Below, piece after piece: positions 50,558-64,000 of a stretch of DNA of 64,000 nt (positions are counted from its first letter, which is position 1; every line of letters starts with the position of its first letter). The translations under genes and the position numbers were made by a program. The DNA is from JASLEW01 sp035544875. GTDB taxonomy: Bacteria > Acidobacteriota > Thermoanaerobaculia > Multivoradales > UBA5704. The stretch is from the NCBI GenBank assembly GCA_035544875.1, contig DASZZP010000015.1:69888-133887 (forward strand), read 5' to 3'. The notes under the pieces are model-generated. The model saw only the letters and a program-made list of their open reading frames with translations. It made no database searches and was not told where the DNA came from.

Positions 50558-51022
50558 TCACGGCTCCCCGCCCTCGGGTCCGAGCCGCTTGAGCATCAGG
50601 AAGGCGTCGAGCCGGCCGTGGTAGTAGCCGGCCAGCCGATCGAGCGCGCGGTAGCCGTGCCGCTCATAGAAGCGCCGCGCCCCCGCCGAGTCGGCCGGCG
50701 TGTGCAGCGCGACCCCGCGCGCGCCGCTCTCCTCGAGCCAGCGCTCGATCGCCGCCAGCAGGCGGCCGCCGATCCCGCTCCCCTGGTGCCCGGGCGCCAC
50801 GTCCAGGGTGATCAGGTAGCCCACCCGGCCCGCCGCCAGGCGCCCGACGACGAAGCCGACCGCTGCCCCGTCCGCCCCTTCCGCCACCAGCGTCCGGCTG
50901 CGCCGCCCCGACAGGTAGGTGCGCAGCTCGTAGCGCGAGTACGCCAGCTCCGGCGCGAAGGCCGCCTGGTCGATCGCCAGCAGCCGCTCGAAGTCGGCGC
51001 TCCGATAGTCGCGGATCGTCAC
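50558..51022 (-). CDS. GNAT-family N-acetyltransferase
   Basis: A 154-residue acetyltransferase of the RimI-like GNAT type. Motif A, which binds acetyl-CoA pyrophosphate, is LDVAPGHQGSGIGGRLLAAI; motif B is seen in ARRFYERHGYRALD. The N-terminus MTIRDYRSADFERLLAIDQA is typical. Substrates in this subgroup range from protein N-termini to small amines and cannot be read here. It lies just beyond the rpoC terminator on the same strand and is transcribed separately. Confidence 0.88.
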   Translation of the reverse strand: MTIRDYRSADFERLLAIDQAAFAPELAYSRYELRTYLSGRRSRTLVAEGADGAAVGFVVGRLAAGRVGYLITLDVAPGHQGSGIGGRLLAAIERWLEESGARGVALHTPADSAGARRFYERHGYRALDRLAGYYHGRLDAFLMLKRLGPEGGEP

Positions 51023-51035
51023 CTGGAAGACGCAA

Positions 51036-51074
51036 GAAAAAGGGCGGCCCCATCGTCGCGCGATGAGCCGCCCT
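51036..51074 (-). terminator. Intrinsic terminator of the rpoBC transcript
   Basis: On the minus strand AGGGCGGC pairs with GCCGCCCT across a loop with an inner stem, followed directly by TTTTT. It is placed 32 bp after the rpoC stop codon, so it closes the ribosomal/RNA-polymerase operon and also insulates the GNAT gene. Confidence 0.85.
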
Positions 51075-51105
51075 GTCAGTCACCGAAGCAAGCGCAAAAC
51101 CCTGA

Positions 51106-55284
<4,179 letters not shown>

Positions 55285-55299
55285 CTGGGTTTCCTCCCA

Positions 55300-59559
<4,260 letters not shown>

Positions 59560-60026
59560 AGAGTGGGTCCTTGTTCTCCTCGATGCCTTGAGAGCCTGCT
59601 ATCGCGATCGATCCGATGCTGGGTGATCCCCATCCGCCGGGGCACCCCGGGAGCTGGCGAGAGGCGGCCCGCCCCGAGCCGCGCCTGCACCACTACGCCT
59701 ACGCCGGCCTCGCGTGGAGGTCCGAAAGCCAAGGCCGGGTTGGCATCCGTCCGCCCCAATGCAGACACCACACCCGGTCCTGCTCTTGCGCCGCAGCAGG
59801 GATCCTGGCATGGTGCACGGCCTCCATAACAACACGTACGCCCGATTTATGCCCGGACGGCCCGGAGGACCTTGCCGGCGCGCGAGACTTCCCCAGGCGG
59901 GGTCTTCAGCGGCCTCCAAGCAGCCGCCGATGACCTCCGGGAGCGCCGGGACCGCCGGGACCGCCGAGGCTGCGCCGGCGATCGGAGTCGGCTCAGTGAG
60001 AGTAAACGTGTCGCCTCGCTCCACGC
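59560..60026. other. 467-bp gap between rplL and rpoB
   Basis: No convincing gene. Read on the minus strand it is a leader for rpoB with several GC-rich imperfect hairpins and one AT-rich patch (around 59820-59850, GGCATAAATCGGGCGTACG). In many bacteria this gap holds attenuators or RNase III sites that reduce rpoBC relative to ribosomal proteins. Here that role is inferred from position; no intrinsic terminator with a T-run is seen. Confidence 0.45.
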
Positions 60027-60407
60027 TTACTTGACTTCGACGGTGGCGCCAGCCTCTTCGAACTTCTTCTTGATCGACGCGGCCTCGTCCTTCGAGACAC
60101 CCTCCTTGACGGTCGCGGGAGCGGACTCGACCAGGTCCTTGGCCTCCTTGAGGCCGAGGCTGGTGACTTCGCGCACCGCCTTGATGACGTTGATTTTCTT
60201 CTCGCCGGCGGCCTTCAGGACGACGTCGAACTCGGTCTTCTCCTCGACCGGGGCGGCGGCGGCGCCACCGCTCGCGGCGGCGGCTGGCGCCGCGGCGGCC
60301 GCGGCGGAGACCCCGTAGTGCTCCTCGAGGGCCTTCACCAGGTTGTTCAGGTCGAGCACCGACATGGTGTCGATCTGCTGGATGAACTCTTGGGTCGAGA
60401 TTGCCAT
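60027..60407 (-). CDS. rplL: 50S ribosomal protein L7/L12
   Basis: A 126-residue stalk protein that recruits translation factors. The N-terminal dimerisation domain (STQEFIQQIDTMSVLDLNNL) is joined by an Ala/Gly hinge (AAAAAAPAAAASGGAAAAPV) to the C-terminal factor-binding domain (KTEFDVVLKAAGEKKINVIK, then AVREVTSLGLKEAKDLVE). It has the usual length and ends in EAGATVEVK. It lies 24 bp after rplJ, and the two are translated together and autoregulated by the L10-L12 complex in most bacteria. Confidence 0.98.
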   Translation of the reverse strand: MAISTQEFIQQIDTMSVLDLNNLVKALEEHYGVSAAAAAAPAAAASGGAAAAPVEEKTEFDVVLKAAGEKKINVIKAVREVTSLGLKEAKDLVESAPATVKEGVSKDEAASIKKKFEEAGATVEVK

Positions 60408-60431
60408 TTTCTCTCCTTGCTAGGCGGGTTG

Positions 60432-61217
60432 CTATGTCTCTACAGCCGGCGGGCTGGCCTCTCCGGCCGCTTCTTCTGGGATCGAGCCCGCTTCCGCGGG
60501 CTCTTCGGCTGGGATCGAGCCCGCTTCCGCGGGCTCTTCGGCTGGGATCGAGCCCGCTTCCGCGGGCGTTTCGGTTCGGATCGAGCCCGCTTCCGCGGGC
60601 GTTTCGGTTCGGATCGAGCCCGCTTCCGCGGGCGTTTCCCGGATCGAGCCCGCTTCGGCGGGCTCTTCGGCGGCGCTCGAGCTCGCCTCGGCGGACGTTT
60701 CTCTCTGGCGCCGCACCTGGTCGAGCACCGCGGTCAGGCTCTGCGGCAGCGCGTTGAGCACCCGCGCCAGGCGGATGATCGGCGACTGCAGCAGGAACAG
60801 CAGCTTGGCGACCAGCTGGTCGCGGCTGGGCAGCTGGGCGATCTCCTTGATCTGCCCGGCGGCGACCGCCCGCCGCTCGACCATTCCGGCCTTGAACTCG
60901 ATCGTCGGGGTCTCCTTGGCGAAGTCGGTCAAGGCCTTGGCCAGGGCGACCGGGTCTTTGTCGCAGTAGACGACCGCGGTCGGACCGATGAAGTGTTCCT
61001 TGAGCGCCCCCAGGGCGCTGCTGTCGATGGCGCGCAGGGCGAGGTTGTTCTTCACCACCAGGTAGGAGCCGCCGCTCCTGCGCACGCGGTTGCGCAACTC
61101 GGTCACCTGCGGCACGGTGATTCCCTTGAAGCCGAGCAGGAAGGCATGCGGCGCCGCTCCGAGGCCCTGCTGGTACTCGCTGACCAGCTTCTCTTTCTCG
61201 TTCCGACTCAGAGGCAT
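60432..61217 (-). CDS. rplJ: 50S ribosomal protein L10 with repeat-bearing C-terminal extension
   Basis: A 261-residue L10; usual length is 165-175. The first 170 residues are standard: MPLSRNEKEKLVSEYQQGL, then HAFLLGFKGITVPQVTELRN and the L12-binding helix LARVLNALPQSLTAVLDQVR. The remaining 85 residues are an acidic tail of five to six near-identical 11-residue units (EPAEAGSIPAE / TPAEAGSIRTE). The tail follows the L12-binding helix, so it would extend from the stalk. The repeat is seen at DNA level as well (separate entry). Translation is presumably autoregulated as in other bacteria. Confidence 0.96.
   Translation of the reverse strand: MPLSRNEKEKLVSEYQQGLGAAPHAFLLGFKGITVPQVTELRNRVRRSGGSYLVVKNNLALRAIDSSALGALKEHFIGPTAVVYCDKDPVALAKALTDFAKETPTIEFKAGMVERRAVAAGQIKEIAQLPSRDQLVAKLLFLLQSPIIRLARVLNALPQSLTAVLDQVRRQRETSAEASSSAAEEPAEAGSIRETPAEAGSIRTETPAEAGSIRTETPAEAGSIPAEEPAEAGSIPAEEPAEAGSIPEEAAGEASPPAVET
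60481..60664 (+). repeat. 33-bp tandem repeat in the rplJ 3' end, each with a palindrome
   Basis: Six copies begin ATCGAGCCCGCTTCCGCGGG; the spacing is 33 bp, with one 30-bp unit. Each holds the palindrome GAGCCCGC-TTCC-GCGGGC; the last copy has TTCG in the loop. The units keep the L10 reading frame. There are no unique spacers, so this is not CRISPR. Confidence 0.85.
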
Positions 61218-61251
61218 TTCAACCCTCCAGAAGCGCTGGCTCCGCCCGCCG

Positions 61252-61956
61252 CTAGACCTCGACCGCCGCCGCCAGAGCCGACTCGTCCACCTTGATGCCG
61301 GGTCCCATGGTGGACGAGAGGCTCATCGATTTGACGTACTTCCCCTTGGCGGCGCTCGGCTTGGCCTTGAGCACGGCCCCGATCACCGCGTCGGCGTTCT
61401 CCTTGAGCTGCTCGGCGCCGAACGAGAGCTTGCCCACCGGCGCGTGCAGGATGCCTGTCTTGTCGACCCGGAACTCCACCTTGCCGGCCTTGATCTCCTG
61501 CACGGCCTTGCCGACGTCCATCGCCACGGTGCCGGCCTTCGGGTTCGGCATCAGCCCGCGGGGGCCGAGCACCTTGCCCAACCGCCCAACGACCCGCATC
61601 ATGTCCGGGGTCGAGACCACCGCCTCGAAATCCATCCAGCCGCCCTCGATCTTCTTGGCCAGCTCCTCGCCCCCGACGTAGTCGGCGCCCGCCTCCTGGG
61701 CGTCGCGGATCTTCTCGCCGCTGGCGAAGACCAGGATGCGCACTTTCCTGCCGAGCCCGTTGGGCAGCACCACGGTGCCGCGCACCATCTGGTCGGCATG
61801 CTTGGGATCGACGCCGAGGCGCATGACGATCTCCAGGGTCTCGTCGAACTTGACGTAGGCGGCGTCCTTGGCCAGCGCGATCGCCTCGCCCAGCGGATAG
61901 GGGCGGTGCTCGACCTTCTCGGCCGCCGCGCGGTATTTCTTTCCATGCTTCGCCAC
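61252..61956 (-). CDS. rplA: 50S ribosomal protein L1
   Basis: A 234-residue protein of the mobile L1 stalk, which binds 23S rRNA and the E-site tRNA. Family motifs: the first RNA-binding stretch VKFDETLEIVMRLGVDPKHA, LPNGLGRKVRILVF, GRLGKVLGPRGLMPNPKAGT and SLSSTMGPGIKVDESAL. Normal length. It lies 54 bp after rplK. L1 commonly represses its own operon by binding a leader that mimics its rRNA site, but I could not identify such a site here. Confidence 0.98.
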   Translation of the reverse strand: MAKHGKKYRAAAEKVEHRPYPLGEAIALAKDAAYVKFDETLEIVMRLGVDPKHADQMVRGTVVLPNGLGRKVRILVFASGEKIRDAQEAGADYVGGEELAKKIEGGWMDFEAVVSTPDMMRVVGRLGKVLGPRGLMPNPKAGTVAMDVGKAVQEIKAGKVEFRVDKTGILHAPVGKLSFGAEQLKENADAVIGAVLKAKPSAAKGKYVKSMSLSSTMGPGIKVDESALAAAVEV

Positions 61957-62010
61957 GATGTCCTCCTGATCACTACCCGAGCTTTGGCGCGGCCGTCCCA
62001 GCCCGCGGTT

Positions 62011-62436
62011 TCAGGCCTGGATCTCCAGGCCCATCGAACGCGCCGTCCCCTCGATGATCCGCACCGCCGCCTCGAGGCTCGCCGCGTTGAGGTCAGGCAG
62101 CTTGGTCTTCGCGATCTCCTCGACCTGCGCCCGGCTGAGCTTGCCGACCTTCTTCTTGTTCGGTTCGCCCGAGCCCTTCTCGACGCCCGCCGCCTTGCGC
62201 AGCAAGACCGCCGCCGGCGGCGTCTTGGTGATGAACGTGTAGCTGCGGTCGGCATACACGGTGATGACCACCGGAATGATCATCCCCGGCTGTCCCTGGG
62301 TGCGAGAGTTGAAGTTCTTGCAGAAGTCCATGATATTGACGCCGGCCTGGCCAAGCGCCGGTCCCACCGGCGGGGCCGGCGTCGCCGCACCCGCCGGGAT
62401 CTGCAGCTTGATCATGCCAACGACTTTTTTCGCCAT
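62011..62436 (-). CDS. rplK: 50S ribosomal protein L11
   Basis: A 141-residue protein of the GTPase-associated centre. Typical N-terminus KKVVGMIKLQIPAGAATPAP, the proline-rich interdomain loop PPVGPALGQAGVNIMDFCKN, and the C-terminal rRNA-binding domain (KVGKLSRAQVEEIAKTKLPD, then AAVRIIEGTARSMGLEI). Normal length. It follows nusG after 98 bp. Confidence 0.98.
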   Translation of the reverse strand: MAKKVVGMIKLQIPAGAATPAPPVGPALGQAGVNIMDFCKNFNSRTQGQPGMIIPVVITVYADRSYTFITKTPPAAVLLRKAAGVEKGSGEPNKKKVGKLSRAQVEEIAKTKLPDLNAASLEAAVRIIEGTARSMGLEIQA

Positions 62437-62534
62437 CGCTTAGGACCCCTTTCGTGAGGCGGGCTGGCTGCTCGGCGTTATTGGAGCCAGGAAGCCAGGG
62501 CGCCAGGGCGCCAGCAACCCGCCGCCCGCGTCCG

Positions 62535-63494
62535 CTAGATCTTCTGCACCTGCGAGAAGTCCAGCTCGACCGGCGTTTGCCGGCCGAAGATCGTCACCAT
62601 GACCTTCAAGGTGTTGCGGTCGAGGTTGACGTCGTCCACGACGCCGGTGAAGTTGTTGAAGGGGCCGTCGGTGATGCGGACCGGCTCGGCCTTCTCGAAG
62701 ACGTATTTCGGCTTCGGCTTCTCCTTGGCGGTCACCACCTGCTCGAGGATCTGATCGACCTCTTCCTGGGAGAGCGGCGTCGGCTTGCGGCCGGTGCCGA
62801 CGAAGCCGGTGACCTTCGGGGTGTTCTTGACCACGTGCCAGGCCGCGTCGGACATCTCCATCTCGACCAGGATGTAGCCGGGGAAGAACTTGCGCTGCGT
62901 CTCGCGCTTCTTGCCGCCTTTGTACTCGACGACCGTCTCGGTGGGGATACGGATCTCGCCGAACGCGTCGCCCATGTCGAGCGCTTCGCCGCGCTGGCGC
63001 AGCGTCTCCTTGACCCGCTCCTCGAAGCCCGAGTAGGTATGCACGATGTACCACTTGCGGTCACGCGGCCCCTGGGCTCGAGCCTCCCCCCGTGCCCCCC
63101 GCTCGTCGCGCTCGCCACCAACCTCCGACCTCTCGGCCATCCCGACCATGGTGGGCGGCAGCGGCGGCTCCGCGACGCGGGCCGCGGCCGGCGGCCAGAG
63201 CGCGGAGGTGCGCGAGGTCTCGGGGCGAGGCGCGAGCCGGGACGCGACGGCCGGTTCCCGGTCCCCGGGCGCCTCGGCCGCCGGATGGTCCTCGGGGGTC
63301 GCGGCCGCATCATGGGCCTCGGGTGTCTCGGCCGCGGCGGCGGCAGAGCCGGCGGACGAGGCGGCCGCAGGCGCCGGCGCAGGCTCCGGAGAGCCGGCGG
63401 AGACCGGCGTCTCCCCGGCTTCCACGGTGGGCGGCGCCGGGACTTCCGTGGTCGCCACGTCCACCGCGGCGGCGTCATGCTTGGAGTCGTTCAT
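62535..63494 (-). CDS. nusG: Transcription factor NusG with long N-terminal extension
   Basis: A 319-residue NusG; the usual length is about 180. The core starts at about residue 145 with RKWYIVHTYSGFEERVKETL (NGN domain) and ends with a KOW domain (VRITDGPFNNFTGVVDDVN, then VTIFGRQTPVELDFSQVQ). The first 140 residues are Ala/Pro/Glu-rich and predicted disordered. The ATG at 63494 gives an ATGA overlap with secE, which supports it; an internal ATG at 63149 would produce a conventional NusG but leave 345 bp of open coding frame unused. NusG promotes elongation and couples RNA polymerase to ribosomes or Rho. Confidence 0.95.
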   Translation of the reverse strand: MNDSKHDAAAVDVATTEVPAPPTVEAGETPVSAGSPEPAPAPAAASSAGSAAAAAETPEAHDAAATPEDHPAAEAPGDREPAVASRLAPRPETSRTSALWPPAAARVAEPPLPPTMVGMAERSEVGGERDERGARGEARAQGPRDRKWYIVHTYSGFEERVKETLRQRGEALDMGDAFGEIRIPTETVVEYKGGKKRETQRKFFPGYILVEMEMSDAAWHVVKNTPKVTGFVGTGRKPTPLSQEEVDQILEQVVTAKEKPKPKYVFEKAEPVRITDGPFNNFTGVVDDVNLDRNTLKVMVTIFGRQTPVELDFSQVQKI

Positions 63495-63694
63495 CGATTG
63501 AACACCTTGACGATCGCGACGTAGCCCTTCTGGATCAGGACGTCGGCAATCCACATGTAGATCGCGAAGACGAAGCTGGTGATCAACACCACCACCGTCG
63601 TCCCGACCACCTCATCGCGGGAGGGGAAGGAAACCTTCCTCATCTCGGACCGCGTTTCGGCGAGAAACTCTCTGATCTTGTTCCACCAGTTCAT
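63491..63694 (-). CDS. secE: Preprotein translocase subunit SecE
   Basis: A 67-residue single-helix SecE. The amphipathic segment KIREFLAETRSEMRKVSFPS ends in the conserved KV.(F/W)P motif and leads into the membrane helix VVGTTVVVLITSFVFAIYMW. It stabilises SecY in the SecYEG channel. It is placed between trnW and nusG, as in most bacteria; its stop overlaps the nusG start. Confidence 0.97.
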   Translation of the reverse strand: MNWWNKIREFLAETRSEMRKVSFPSRDEVVGTTVVVLITSFVFAIYMWIADVLIQKGYVAIVKVFNR

Positions 63695-63725
63695 TCTTGG
63701 CGCCTGATCCTTGACTCGAGAAGAT

Positions 63726-63802
63726 TGGCAGGCCAGGAGGGATTCGAACCCCCAACCCTCGGTTTTGGAGACCGATGCTCTACCAGTTCGAGCTACTGGC
63801 CT
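63726..63802 (-). tRNA. trnW: tRNA-Trp (anticodon CCA)
   Basis: On the minus strand the acceptor AGGCCAG pairs with CTGGCCT, the anticodon loop is TCTCCAAAA with CCA, and the T arm contains GGTTCGAATCC. The 3' end is encoded as G-CCA (discriminator G, then CCA at 63728-63726). It lies between tuf and secE, its usual position. Confidence 0.97.
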
Positions 63803-63852
63803 TCGTTGGTTCCCCCACTAGCACAGCCTTGCAGTCGCACCCCGCCTCCCCG

Positions 63853-64000
63853 CTACTTGACGATGTCGGTGACGGTGCCGGCGCCGACCGTGCGGCCCCC
63901 TTCGCGGATCGCGAAGCGCACCCCCTTCTCCATGGCGATCGGCGCGATCAGCTCCACCTCCAGGTTCACGTTGTCGCCCGGCATCACCATCTCCGTACCC
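63853..64000 (-). CDS. tuf: Elongation factor Tu, C-terminal end (partial)
   Basis: The last 48 codons of EF-Tu; the rest lies beyond the window. The residues read EMVMPGDNVNLEVELIAPIA, then EKGVRFAIREGGRTVGAGTV and TDIVK, the standard domain 3 end. EF-Tu carries aminoacyl-tRNA to the ribosome. It is the upstream gene of the trnW-secE-nusG block. Confidence 0.97.
   Translation of the reverse strand, partial: GTEMVMPGDNVNLEVELIAPIAMEKGVRFAIREGGRTVGAGTVTDIVK

Noticed and set aside
60481..60664. Regular 33-bp repeats considered as a CRISPR array
   Set aside because: The units are contiguous with no unique spacers, stay in the L10 frame and have no cas genes nearby.

Overview
The window is about 64 kb of GC-rich bacterial chromosome. 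The gene content suggests an acidobacterium, probably of the Thermoanaerobaculia type. The evidence is an ADOP-family permease (a group first described in Acidobacteria), secreted proteins built from ELW..DGT..GT repeats, a shared C-terminal secreted domain, a kinase fused to TPR-like repeats, and very high third-position GC. The lineage is an inference from family content.

Layout. 0-8 kb: a DJ-1/PfpI protein, a Lon protease with an unusual linker, an outer-membrane barrel protein and a secreted matrixin-like metalloprotease. 8-14.6 kb: the ADOP permease, then a mobile region with an IS256 transposase remnant and a complete IS1595-type element of 2.9 kb. The element has 24-bp ends, a near-perfect 8-bp target duplication and four passenger genes, one of them a HEPN-like protein. 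It sits four bases upstream of a hicB antitoxin whose hicA partner carries a nonsense mutation. 14.7-29.4 kb: a thioredoxin, then a six-gene minus-strand operon with overlapping genes throughout: ABC ATPase, ABC-2 permease with an M1-peptidase-like domain, second ABC permease, lipoprotein membrane-fusion protein, RND-like permease, and a second RND-like permease fused to its own ABC ATPase. I know of no described equivalent, and it is my main candidate for a new system. 29.5-41.4 kb: an alkyltransferase-like/AlkD fusion, a frameshifted carboxypeptidase-regulatory-domain protein, a YXXW-rich secreted protein, a GH63-type glucosidase, a DrrAB-like ABC pair and a secreted protein. 41.6-46 kb: a TPR/kinase protein and an ECF sigma/anti-sigma operon. 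46-50.5 kb: a large ELW-repeat protein and an AhpD-like peroxidase whose resolving cysteine codon is UGA followed by a hairpin, i.e. a likely selenoprotein. 51-64 kb: the conserved block tuf-trnW-secE-nusG-rplK-rplA-rplJ-rplL-rpoB-rpoC on the minus strand, with extra low-complexity regions in NusG and L10.

A family of modular repeats is scattered through 3.4-23.6 kb, both between genes and in frame inside one of the RND genes. Two copies of its hairpin part show compensatory base changes.
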